From the NCBI GenBank assembly GCA_052387855.1, contig JBQTIT010000003.1, positions 106,309 to 170,308 on the forward strand: 64,000 nt of DNA, in the 5' to 3' direction. The stretch comes from CAIYZT01 sp052387855 (lineage in GTDB: Bacteria; Pseudomonadota; Alphaproteobacteria; Rhodobacterales; Rhodobacteraceae). Under the pieces are notes generated by a model, which did not search any database, was not told where the DNA came from, and saw only the letters and a list, made by a program, of their open reading frames with translations. The translations under genes and the position numbers were made by a program. This document shows, in pieces, positions 43,795 to 52,245 of this stretch; position 1 is the first letter of the stretch, and the number at the start of each line of letters is the position of its first letter.

Positions 43795-44109
43795 TCAGAT
43801 GGCCAGATCTTCGGGCGTCTTGCCGGCCTTCAGGGCGGCATCGAACCAGCGCGGCTTGCGCCCGCGCCCGGACCAGGTTTCGGACCGGTTCGCCGGGTTG
43901 GCGTATTTGGGCGCCGCCCCCGCCCGCTTGCGCGGAGCCGCGCCGCCGGTCAGTTCGGCCAGGGAAAATCCCTTGGCCCGCGCGAGCTCTTCGACTTCGG
44001 CCAAAGCGGCGCGGCGCTGGCGATCACCAAAATCGGCAATGGCCTTTGCAACGCTTATTTGCAGCGCCTTGAGTTCCTTCAGCGAGAGGTTGTCAAGATT
44101 GATGGTCAT
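43795..44109 (-). CDS. hvrA: H-NS-family trans-acting regulator HvrA
   Basis: The 104-residue protein has an N-terminal coiled coil (LSLKELKALQISVAKAIAD) and the C-terminal H-NS DNA-binding loop (NRSETWSGRGRKPRWF). HvrA of Rhodobacter activates photosynthesis and light-responsive genes and modulates nitrogen fixation. The linkage with regA and senC matches the Rhodobacter cluster. It is 67 bases behind regA, the last gene of the minus-strand set. Confidence 0.88.
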   Translation of the reverse strand: MTINLDNLSLKELKALQISVAKAIADFGDRQRRAALAEVEELARAKGFSLAELTGGAAPRKRAGAAPKYANPANRSETWSGRGRKPRWFDAALKAGKTPEDLAI

Positions 44110-44176
44110 GAGTGGATCCTTGCATTTTCAAATACCGGCTAGTTACGCCCATAAAATGCCGCGTGCAAGAATTTCG

Positions 44177-44731
44177 CTATTTGGGGCTGCGCTTGGCCAG
44201 AATCCGCTGAAGCGTGCGGCGGTGCATCGACAGGCGGCGGGCGGTTTCCGAGACATTGCGCTCGCACATTTCATAAACCCGCTGGATATGTTCCCAGCGC
44301 ACCCGGTCGGCGGACATCAGGGTTTCGGCGGTGGCGGGCTTGGCCGCGACCCGGTCAAGCAGCGCATTGGTGACGTCGTCGGCATCGGCGGGCTTGGCCA
44401 GATAGTCCGTGGCGCCGATCTTGACCGCCGCGACGGCGGTCGCGATGGCGCCATAGCCGGTCAGCACCACGACGCGGCAATCGGGCCGGCGGGCGCGCAA
44501 CACCTCGACCACGTCAAGGCCGCTGCCGTCCGCAAGGCGCAGATCGACGATGGCATAGGCAGGCGCGCGGGCCAGGGCCGCCGCCTTGCCCTCGGCGACG
44601 CTCAGCGCCGTCTGCGGCAAAAAGCCGCGCTTTTCCATCGCCTTGGCCAGCCTTTTGACAAAGGCCTCGTCATCGTCGACCAGCAGAAGCGTCGGATCGG
44701 GGCCAATCAGCGGTCCCAGGTTTTCGGTCAT
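44177..44731 (-). CDS. regA: Redox response regulator RegA/PrrA/ActR
   Basis: The 184-residue response regulator has a receiver domain with the acidic pair D19/D20 in LLLVDDD, the phosphorylation site D63 in IVDLRL and the conserved Lys in YLAKPAD, followed by a Pro/Ala linker and a Fis-type helix-turn-helix (NVSETARRLSMHRRTLQRIL). RegA activates respiration, photosynthesis, nitrogen and carbon fixation genes under low oxygen. GGAGG precedes the ATG. Its kinase RegB is encoded divergently at 45484. Confidence 0.96.
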   Translation of the reverse strand: MTENLGPLIGPDPTLLLVDDDEAFVKRLAKAMEKRGFLPQTALSVAEGKAAALARAPAYAIVDLRLADGSGLDVVEVLRARRPDCRVVVLTGYGAIATAVAAVKIGATDYLAKPADADDVTNALLDRVAAKPATAETLMSADRVRWEHIQRVYEMCERNVSETARRLSMHRRTLQRILAKRSPK

Positions 44732-44793
44732 TTCATCCTCCGAGGAGCGGGCCGCCGAACATAGATAGGCCGCGACTTACGGTGCGTCAAATT

Positions 44794-45396
44794 TCAACCC
44801 GCCGCGCCGATCATGCAGGCCGCGCGCTCGGCAATCGTTTCGGGGCTGTCCTCGCGCTTGAAGAAATCGGCAAAGGCGCCGCCGGGCAGCATCAGATAGG
44901 TAAAGGTGGTGTGGTCCACCATGTAGTATTCGCCCTGATCCAGATTGGCGCGGTAAAATACCCGGTAGGCATCGGCGGCGGCCTTGGTCTGCGCCTCGCT
45001 GCCGGAAAGGCCGATCAGGTCCGGATGGATATTGTCCGTATATTCGGCCAGCACCTGCGGCGTGTCCCGCGCCGGATCGACGGTGACGAAATAGGTCGAA
45101 ATCGCGATCCCCCGCGCTTTCAAGAGATCCATCGCCTCGACATTCCGGACATTGTCGAGCGGGCAGACATCGGGGCAGAAACTGTAGCCGAAATAGACCA
45201 GCGCCGGCCTTTGAAAAAGATCGGCCTCGGTGACCGCCTTGCCGGTCTCGTCCACAAGGCTCAGCGCCCCGCCGATGCTGCCGCCCGCCACCGCGCCGCC
45301 GCCGCATTCGTCGGCGCCGCGCGTGCCCAGCCAGAACTGCCAGCCCAGAAATGCAATCGCCAGTGTACCGGCGACAAGCGCAAGGACGCGGGACAT
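44794..45396 (-). CDS. senC: SCO1/SenC/PrrC copper chaperone
   Basis: The 200-residue protein has an N-terminal membrane anchor (about residues 4-22) and a periplasmic thioredoxin-like SCO domain with the copper-binding C74-x3-C78 motif (FCPDVC) and the distal His in MVDHTTF. SCO/SenC proteins help assemble the CuA centre of cytochrome c oxidase and pass redox signals to RegB. ATG 45396 has GGAGG nearby. It is divergent from regB with an 87-base shared promoter region. Confidence 0.94.
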   Translation of the reverse strand: MSRVLALVAGTLAIAFLGWQFWLGTRGADECGGGAVAGGSIGGALSLVDETGKAVTEADLFQRPALVYFGYSFCPDVCPLDNVRNVEAMDLLKARGIAISTYFVTVDPARDTPQVLAEYTDNIHPDLIGLSGSEAQTKAAADAYRVFYRANLDQGEYYMVDHTTFTYLMLPGGAFADFFKREDSPETIAERAACMIGAAG

Positions 45397-45483
45397 GTGA
45401 CCTCCATTCGTTCGTTGCATTCAACCTTGAAACCGGCAGAGTTAACAGGGGTCTTGAACGCCCCTCCCGTGAACGAGGTTGCG

Positions 45484-46890
45484 ATGTCCGACACATCCCT
45501 GACCCCCTTCCTGCGCGAGACCCACAGCGACTGGGTGCGCCTGCGCACGCTGACGCTGCTGCGCTGGATGGCCATTGGCGGCCAGCTTGTGGCCATCCTT
45601 GTGGCGGCGCTGGTCCTGCGCCTTCAGATTCCCGTCGCGGCCTGCCTGCTGGTCGTGGCGCTGTCGGTCGGATTCAACCTGTTGATCGAGGTCATCTTTC
45701 CCCGGAACGCCCGGCTGGGCGAGACGCAGGCGCTGCTGCTCTTTGCCTTTGACATGGCGCAGCTCAGCCTGCTGTTGTTCCTGACCGGCGGGCTGGACAA
45801 CCCCTTTGCCATTCTCATTCTGGCGCCGGTCACCATCTCTGCCTCGGTGCTGGAGCTTCGCTCGGCCGTGATCGTGGGGCTTCTGGGCATCCTCTTGATC
45901 TCGCTTCTGGTGCCGTTCAACATGCCGATGCGGGCGCCGGGGGGCGAAGCGCTGGCGGCGCCGGGGTTGCTGCGCAACGGGTTCTGGCTGTCGATCGTCA
46001 TCGCGATCCTGTTTCTCGGCGCCTACTCGCGCCGCGTCGCCACCGAAATCCGCGCCATGTCAGACGCGGTGATGGCCGCGCAGATGGCGCTAGCGCGCGA
46101 GCAGAAGCTGACCGATCTGGGCGGCGTTGTCGCGGCGGCGGCGCATGAGCTGGGCACGCCGCTGGCCACGGTCAAGCTGGTCTCGACCGAGATGATGGCC
46201 GAGTTGCAGGACCGGCCGGACCTGTTGGACGATGCCCGCCTGATCCGCGATCAGGCCGACCGCTGCCGCGACATCCTGCGCTCGATGGGTCAGGCCGGAA
46301 AGGACGATCTGCACCTGCGGCAGGCGCCGCTGATCGCGGTGCTGCGCGAGGCGTCAGAGCCGCACATGAACCGGGGCAAGCGGGTCAGCATCGCGCTGGG
46401 CCGGGACGAGACCGAGGCAGACCGCCAGCCCCTGATCCTGCGGCGGCCCGAGATCATCCACGGTCTGCGCAATCTGGTGCAGAACGCCGTGGACTTTGCC
46501 GGTCAGAATGTCTGGGTCGAGGCAAGCTGGGACGGCGCGGCGGTTCAGGTGACCGTGGCCGACGACGGCCCCGGGTTTCCCCCGCAGATGTTCGGGCGCA
46601 TCGGCGATCCGTTTCTGCGCGTCCGCCAGCCTGCGGCCGAGATGGGCGAGGCGCTGATCCGCCGCCCGGGGTACGAGGGCATGGGCCTGGGCCTGTTCAT
46701 CGCCAAGACACTGCTGGAACGCAGTGGCGCCGAGGTTGGTTTCCGCAACGGCGCGGCGCTGCGCAGCGGGCGTCAGCCGGTGCTGCCGCCGGCCTGGACC
46801 GGCGCCGTTGTCAGCCTGCGGTGGCCGCGCGCCATCATCGAGGCGCCCGCCGATGGCGGGCTCGGCGAGAACGCCGCCATCGGGCTGTGA
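45484..46890 (+). CDS. regB: Redox sensor histidine kinase RegB/PrrB
   Basis: The 468-residue kinase has six membrane segments. The quinone-sensing heptapeptide GGLDNPF lies at residues 102-108, the phosphorylated His is H221 in AAHELGTPLA, and the redox-active Cys is C261 in QADRCRDIL. The ATPase domain contains NLVQNAVDFA and GLGLFIAKTLLE. All three functional sites known for RegB are therefore kept. The start has GAGG upstream. The cluster order regB / senC-regA-hvrA equals that of Rhodobacter. Confidence 0.96.
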   Translation: MSDTSLTPFLRETHSDWVRLRTLTLLRWMAIGGQLVAILVAALVLRLQIPVAACLLVVALSVGFNLLIEVIFPRNARLGETQALLLFAFDMAQLSLLLFLTGGLDNPFAILILAPVTISASVLELRSAVIVGLLGILLISLLVPFNMPMRAPGGEALAAPGLLRNGFWLSIVIAILFLGAYSRRVATEIRAMSDAVMAAQMALAREQKLTDLGGVVAAAAHELGTPLATVKLVSTEMMAELQDRPDLLDDARLIRDQADRCRDILRSMGQAGKDDLHLRQAPLIAVLREASEPHMNRGKRVSIALGRDETEADRQPLILRRPEIIHGLRNLVQNAVDFAGQNVWVEASWDGAAVQVTVADDGPGFPPQMFGRIGDPFLRVRQPAAEMGEALIRRPGYEGMGLGLFIAKTLLERSGAEVGFRNGAALRSGRQPVLPPAWTGAVVSLRWPRAIIEAPADGGLGENAAIGL

Positions 46891-46937
46891 CCGGGGGCCA
46901 GGGCCGATCCGGAGTCCCGGACGAATCCGGCGTTTGG

Positions 46938-46952
46938 TTAACCTGCCGTTAA
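46938..46952. promoter_or_regulatory. CtrA-type binding site (TTAA-N7-TTAA)
   Basis: Two TTAA half-sites at 46938-46941 and 46949-46952 with exactly seven bases between match the consensus of the alphaproteobacterial cell-cycle regulator CtrA. They lie 52 bases before the start of the PAS-domain gene. In DNA this GC-rich such a match is rare by chance. Confidence 0.6.
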
Positions 46953-47004
46953 GCCTTTTGCCCCTTCCCTTGGTCATTCGTGCTCGGTGCTTGGGAAGGT
47001 TTGC

Positions 47005-48603
47005 ATGTTTGATGATTGGCTGATCGGCCTTGGCCTCGTGGCCACCTCGACCATAACCGCGATTCTGGGTGCGTTTGTGGTTCACCATCTGCAATCGCTC
47101 CGGGTGCGGAGGCCGGGCGCTTCGGGGTTTGACCAAAGCGAGGCGGCGGTCTTTCTGTTCGACGGCGAGAATTTGCTTGATTCGTCATCCTCGGCGCGGG
47201 CGCTTCTGGCCACGCTCAGCGGCAAGGGCGCGGCATGGGCGCGGCTGATGGCCTTTCTGGGCACCCGCTTTGCCGATGTCGGCGCGGCGCTGCTGCGCCT
47301 GCCGTCCGATGGCAGCATCTCGCTGGCTTCGGACGCGGGCCAGGGCCAGACGCTGCTGCTGACGGCAGAGCTGCGCGGCGGGCTGACCCGGATCACGCTG
47401 CACGACCTTGAGGCCGAACATGCGCAGGTCCGGCACGATCCCATTTCCTACCGCGCGCAGACCGAAGAGCTGTCGATGCTGCGCAACATGGTCGGCTTCT
47501 CGCCGATCCCGGTCTGGCGCCAGTCCGCCACGGGCGAGGTGACCTGGGCGAACCAGGCCTATCTGAACGCGGCCGCGCTGGGGGCCGAGGGCCAGGACGC
47601 GGCAAGCTGGCCGCTGCCGCGACTTTTCGATCCGCTCGCGTCCGAGCAGGCCCAGACCGGCCAGCGCCAGCGCCTGCCGCGGGCCAGGGGCGGCGCGGCC
47701 TGGTTCGACCTGCACAGCTTTCCCGAGGCCGGCGGCCGGATCTGCTTTGCCCTGCCCGCCGACGCGACGGTGCAGGCCGAAACCTCGCTGCGCGCGTTCA
47801 TGCAGACGCTGACCAAGACCTTTGCCCAGCTTCAGATCGGCCTTGCGATCTTTGACGCCGACCGCAAGTTGCAGGTGTTCAACCCCGCGCTGCTGGATCT
47901 GACCGGGCTGCCGATCGACTTTCTGTCGTCGCGCCCCTCGATCCTGGCGGTGCTGGACGGCATGCGCGACCGCAACATGATTCCCGAGCCGCGCGATTAC
48001 CGCAGTTGGCGGCGCCAGTTGCTTGAGATGGAGCGGGCCTCGGCCGGCGGCCATTTCGAGGAAACCTGGAACCTTCCTGGCGGGCAGACCTATCGCGTGG
48101 TCGGCCGGCCGCATCCCGATGGCGCCATCGCGCTGATCATCGAGGACATCTCGAACGAGATGTCGCGCACGCGGCGCTACAAGGCCGACATCGAGCTTGG
48201 CCAGGCGGTTCTGGACGGGCTGGCCGAGGGGGTCGCGGTGTTCTCGCCGCAGGGGCAGGTGGTGATGACCAATGCCGCCTATGCCGCGATCTGGGGGCAC
48301 GAGCCCTGCGAGACGGTCGGCGCCGTCTCGGTCGGCGCGATCTGCGAGCACTGGCGCGCGCATTCGGCGACCAGCCCGCTTTGGGCGCAGATCGAATCCT
48401 ATGTCTCGAACCCCGGCGACCGGCTGGCCTGGCGGTCGGATTGCCGGCTGGAGGACGGCCGGCATCTGGACTGCCGGATCACCCCGCTGCAAGGCGGCGC
48501 CACCCTGGTCAGCTTTGCGCTGCCGCAGCAGGGCCTGCGGCCGGCCGCGCTGGTTGAGCCGGGGGGCGAGGCCGATCCCATGGTTGTCGCACGGCGGGCC
48601 TGA
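47005..48603 (+). CDS. Membrane-anchored multi-PAS protein, DivL-like candidate
   Basis: The 532-residue protein has one N-terminal membrane segment (about residues 5-27) and at least three PAS-like modules (around residues 140-250, 265-380 with FAQLQIGLAIFDADRKLQVF, and 395-500 with VLDGLAEGVAVFSPQGQVVM). There is no kinase, GGDEF or EAL output domain. In related genomes the gene before tsaE-addB-addA is annotated as PAS protein or DivL, the CckA regulator; calling it DivL here is inference. ATG 47005 is chosen because GGAAGG lies nine bases upstream. A CtrA-type site sits in its promoter region. Confidence 0.7.
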   Translation: MFDDWLIGLGLVATSTITAILGAFVVHHLQSLRVRRPGASGFDQSEAAVFLFDGENLLDSSSSARALLATLSGKGAAWARLMAFLGTRFADVGAALLRLPSDGSISLASDAGQGQTLLLTAELRGGLTRITLHDLEAEHAQVRHDPISYRAQTEELSMLRNMVGFSPIPVWRQSATGEVTWANQAYLNAAALGAEGQDAASWPLPRLFDPLASEQAQTGQRQRLPRARGGAAWFDLHSFPEAGGRICFALPADATVQAETSLRAFMQTLTKTFAQLQIGLAIFDADRKLQVFNPALLDLTGLPIDFLSSRPSILAVLDGMRDRNMIPEPRDYRSWRRQLLEMERASAGGHFEETWNLPGGQTYRVVGRPHPDGAIALIIEDISNEMSRTRRYKADIELGQAVLDGLAEGVAVFSPQGQVVMTNAAYAAIWGHEPCETVGAVSVGAICEHWRAHSATSPLWAQIESYVSNPGDRLAWRSDCRLEDGRHLDCRITPLQGGATLVSFALPQQGLRPAALVEPGGEADPMVVARRA

Positions 48604-48656
48604 TCGGGGCCGAAGGGCGGCTTGCGGGGGCGGACGGGGCAGGGCAGACTGGCGCC

Positions 48657-49130
48657 ATGACCCCCCCCGCGCCGGACCTTGATCTTTTCCTTCCCGACCC
48701 CGAGGCGACCGAAAGGCTGGCCCGCTGTCTGGCCGATCACCTCGCCCCCGGTGCGACGATCCTGCTCTGGGGGCCGATTGGCGCCGGAAAATCCCACTTT
48801 GCCCGCGCCTTCATCCGGCGGCGGCTTGGCACCACCGGCGACATCCCCTCGCCCAGCTTTACGCTGGTCCAGACCTATGAGGGCAACGGCGAAGAGGTCT
48901 GGCATGCCGATCTCTACCGCCTGACCCACCCGGACGAGGTGACCGAGCTTGGCCTGGACGAGGCCCTTGGCCGCGCGATCTGCCTTGTCGAATGGCCCGA
49001 CCGGATGGGAAGCCTGGCCCCGGCCGGGGCGCTGAACCTGGTCTTCAGCCTGGACAGCGCGGGCGAGGGGCGGCGGGTCGGCATTTCTGGCGCCGGGCGC
49101 GACCTGCGCGCGGCCCTGGCCAGGGTCTGA
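48657..49130 (+). CDS. tsaE: tRNA threonylcarbamoyladenosine synthesis ATPase TsaE
   Basis: TsaE is the small P-loop ATPase of the t6A-modification complex with TsaB and TsaD. The 157-residue protein has Walker A GPIGAGKS at 39-46, the switch-like SPSFTLVQTYEG segment and HADLYRL followed by the LVEWPDR motif. It lies between the PAS gene and addB. In several relatives a phosphotransferase and a nucleotidyltransferase gene stand between tsaE and addB; here only 127 non-coding bases remain. Confidence 0.93.
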   Translation: MTPPAPDLDLFLPDPEATERLARCLADHLAPGATILLWGPIGAGKSHFARAFIRRRLGTTGDIPSPSFTLVQTYEGNGEEVWHADLYRLTHPDEVTELGLDEALGRAICLVEWPDRMGSLAPAGALNLVFSLDSAGEGRRVGISGAGRDLRAALARV

Positions 49131-49257
49131 CCGCCGGGCGCAGCGGCCCCCGATCGGGCTGGCCCGGCTTTTTCGGCTTGCGTCCCCGGGGCGGCAGGTG
49201 CGACGCTGGCCCCTCCGGCAGCACCGCGCTGACCGGTCCCCTGCTGCGAGAGCGCCC

Positions 49258-52245
49258 GTGACCGACCCTTCCACTGGCCTGTTCCACCTGCCGCCGGGTG
49301 CCGACTTTGCCCGGGGCTTTGCCGACGGGCTGCTGCGCCGCCACGGGGGCGGGCCACCCGAGGCGCTGGCGCGGGTGACGGTCTGGCTCAACTCCGAGCG
49401 CATGCGCCGCCGGGTGAGCGAAGCGCTGACAGAGGCCGGCAGCCGGCTCTTGCCCAGCCTGCGCCTGGTCAGCGACCTGGCGCAGGATCCCGTCCTGGCC
49501 GGCCTGCCCCCGGCCGAGCCGCCGCTCAGGCGCCTCTTGACGCTGGGCCAGCTTGTGCAGGGTCTGCTGGAGCGTGACGGCACCATCGCCCCGGCCAGCG
49601 CCGCCTTTGACCTCGCCGCCGCCCTGGCCGCGCTGATGGACGAGATGCAGGCCGAAGGCGTCACGCCGGACCGCACCGCCGCCTTGCAGATGGACCAGTT
49701 CGCCGGCCACTGGCAGCGCACGCAGGCCTTTTTGTCGATCATCGCCCCCTACTTCGCCCAGGACGGCGTTGCCGACGGCGCCGCGCGCCAGCGCATCGCG
49801 GCGGACCGGCTTGCCCGGCTGTGGCAGCGGACGCCGCCGACCGGCCCGGTGATCGTGGCCGGCTCCACCGGCTCGCGCGGGCCGACGTTCCGGTTGATGC
49901 TGGCGGTGGCGCGGCTGTCGCAGGGGGCGCTGGTTCTGCCGGGGTTCGACGATGCCATGCCCCCTGCGGTCTGGGAGGCGATGAAGGACGCGCTGACGGC
50001 CGAGGATCATCCGCAGTACCGCCTGCGCCGGCTGATCGAGGCGCTGGGCGCCGCGCCCGCGCAGGTGCGTCCCTGGGCCGAAACCCCGGCCCTGGACCGC
50101 GCCCGCGCCGCCGTGCTGTCGCTGTCCCTGCGCCCGGCCCCGGTCACCGACCAGTGGCTGACCGAGGGGCAGCACCTGCCGCCCTTGCCGGCCGCGCTGG
50201 GCGGGGTGACGCTGGTGCAGGCCGAGACGCCGCAGGCCGAGGCCGCCGCCATCGCGCTGATCCTGCGCGAGGGGGCAGAGCGGGGCCTGCCCTCGGCGCT
50301 GATCACGCCCGACCGGGCGCTGGGGCGGCGGGTGACGGCGGCGCTGTCGGAATGGGGCATCCTGCCCGACGACGCCGCCGGCCTGCCGCTGGCGCTGTCG
50401 CCGCCCGGTCGCTTCCTGCGCCACATCGCGCGCATGATGACCGAGCGGACGACCGCCGATGCGCTGATCGTCCTGCTCAAGCACCCGCTCTGCCACAGCC
50501 AGGACCGGCGGGGCGACCACCTGCGGCTGACGCGCGAGCTGGAACTGTCCCTGCGTGCCGAGGGCCCGGCCTTTCCGACGGCGCAAGGCCTGTCCGACTG
50601 GGCGCGGACGCAGGGCGACCCCTTTGCCGCCGATTGGGCGCAGGCGCTGGGCGGCTGCATGGACCGGCTGGCGGCGCTGCCGGCGCGCTGCGATCTGGCG
50701 CAGGCGCAGGCGCTGCATCTGGCCCTGGCCGAGGGCTTTGCCCGGGGCGCCGCGCCCGAGGGGACGGGCGAACTGTGGCGGGCCGAGGCCGGCGCCCATG
50801 CCCGCGCCCTGATGGCCGAGCTTGCGGCCGAGGCGCGGAACGGCGCGCCGGTCAGCGCCGGCGATTACCTGCGCCTCTTTGAAACCGTGATCCACCAGAT
50901 GGGGCAGGACCAGCGCGAGGTGCGCGCGGTCCATCCTCTGATCACCATCCTTGGCCCGCGCGAGGCGCGCGAGAGCGGCGCCGTGCGGGTCGTCCTGGGC
51001 GGTCTGAACGAAGGCACCTGGCCGCGCCAGACCACGCCCGACCCCTGGATGAACCGCCGTATGCGCCAGGATGTGGGGCTTTTGCTGCCCGAGCGGCAGA
51101 TCGGCCTGGCCGCGCATGACTATCAGCAGGCCGCCGGCGCGCCCGAGGTTTTCATGACCCGCGCCCGCCGCGATGCCGAGGCCGAGACGGTGCCCTCGCG
51201 CTGGCTGATCCGGCTGACGAACCTCTTGAACGGCCTGCCCGACCGGAACGGCCCGCAGGCCCTGGCCGAGATGTCGGCGCGGGGCGATCGCTGGCTGGCA
51301 CTGGCCGCGCATCTGGCCGCGCCAAAGCCGCACCACCTGAACGATTCGTCGCTGAAACGTGCCCCGCGCCCCTCGCCGCGCCCGCCGGTCGCGGCGCGGC
51401 CGGACCGGCTGTCGCTGTCGCGCATCGGCGATCTGCTGCGCGATCCCTATTCGATCTACGCCTCGCGCGTCCTTGGCCTGCGCAAGCTTGACCCCCTGCG
51501 CGCCCCGCCCGACGCCCGCGACCGTGGCACCTTGATGCATGCGGTCATGGAAGAGTTCATTCGCGACGCCCCGGGCGCGGGCGAGCCCGCCGAGGCGGCC
51601 CGCGCGCGGCTGGTGGCGCTGGTCCGCCGGGTGCTGGACGAGCGGATCGCCTTTCCGACCGAGCGGCTCTTGTGGCAGGCCCAGATGGAAAAGGCCGCGG
51701 CCGGGATCGTCGAGGCCGAAGCGCGCCGCGAGGGCCGCCCGGTCGCGCTGGAAGAAAGCGGCGAGATGGTCTTTGACTCCCCCCGTTTCGTGCTGCACGG
51801 CCGTCTGGACCGGGCCGATCTCCTGCCCGACGGGCGGCTGGAACTGATCGACTACAAGACCGGCAAACCGCCAACCGAAAAGGAACAGCAAGCCTTTGAA
51901 AAGCAGCTCTTGCTGACCGCCCTGATGGCCGAGGCCGGCGCCTTTGCCGGCCTCGGCGGGGCGAGGGTGGCGCGGATCAGCTATGTCGGGCTCAAGGACC
52001 AGGCCGGCACCGTCACGACCGAAATCGACGATGCGAAGCTGTCGGCGCTGGCGCGGGGCTTTGTCAGCCTGATCCGGTCCTATGCGCGCCGCACCGCCGG
52101 CTACACCTCGCGCCGGGCGCTGAAGCTGACGGACGCCGCGCGCGACTTTGACCATCTGGCGCGCTACGGCGAATGGCAGATGTCCGACAGCCCGGTGGCG
52201 CTTGACGTGGGCCCGGACGAGGAGCGGACCGATGCCACCGCATGA
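49258..52245 (+). CDS. addB: Double-strand break repair protein AddB
   Basis: AddB works with AddA as helicase-nuclease that resects DNA ends for recombination. The 995-residue protein belongs to the alphaproteobacterial AddB type: a conserved VRVVLGGLNEGTWPRQT segment, DPWMNRRMRQD, and a C-terminal RecB-type nuclease domain with LIDYKTGK (D865, K867). I start at GTG 49258; GTG 49198 is also open, but the added residues look non-coding. The C-terminus shows no cysteine cluster for an iron-sulphur site. The stop overlaps addA by 14 bases. Confidence 0.93.
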   Translation: MTDPSTGLFHLPPGADFARGFADGLLRRHGGGPPEALARVTVWLNSERMRRRVSEALTEAGSRLLPSLRLVSDLAQDPVLAGLPPAEPPLRRLLTLGQLVQGLLERDGTIAPASAAFDLAAALAALMDEMQAEGVTPDRTAALQMDQFAGHWQRTQAFLSIIAPYFAQDGVADGAARQRIAADRLARLWQRTPPTGPVIVAGSTGSRGPTFRLMLAVARLSQGALVLPGFDDAMPPAVWEAMKDALTAEDHPQYRLRRLIEALGAAPAQVRPWAETPALDRARAAVLSLSLRPAPVTDQWLTEGQHLPPLPAALGGVTLVQAETPQAEAAAIALILREGAERGLPSALITPDRALGRRVTAALSEWGILPDDAAGLPLALSPPGRFLRHIARMMTERTTADALIVLLKHPLCHSQDRRGDHLRLTRELELSLRAEGPAFPTAQGLSDWARTQGDPFAADWAQALGGCMDRLAALPARCDLAQAQALHLALAEGFARGAAPEGTGELWRAEAGAHARALMAELAAEARNGAPVSAGDYLRLFETVIHQMGQDQREVRAVHPLITILGPREARESGAVRVVLGGLNEGTWPRQTTPDPWMNRRMRQDVGLLLPERQIGLAAHDYQQAAGAPEVFMTRARRDAEAETVPSRWLIRLTNLLNGLPDRNGPQALAEMSARGDRWLALAAHLAAPKPHHLNDSSLKRAPRPSPRPPVAARPDRLSLSRIGDLLRDPYSIYASRVLGLRKLDPLRAPPDARDRGTLMHAVMEEFIRDAPGAGEPAEAARARLVALVRRVLDERIAFPTERLLWQAQMEKAAAGIVEAEARREGRPVALEESGEMVFDSPRFVLHGRLDRADLLPDGRLELIDYKTGKPPTEKEQQAFEKQLLLTALMAEAGAFAGLGGARVARISYVGLKDQAGTVTTEIDDAKLSALARGFVSLIRSYARRTAGYTSRRALKLTDAARDFDHLARYGEWQMSDSPVALDVGPDEERTDATA

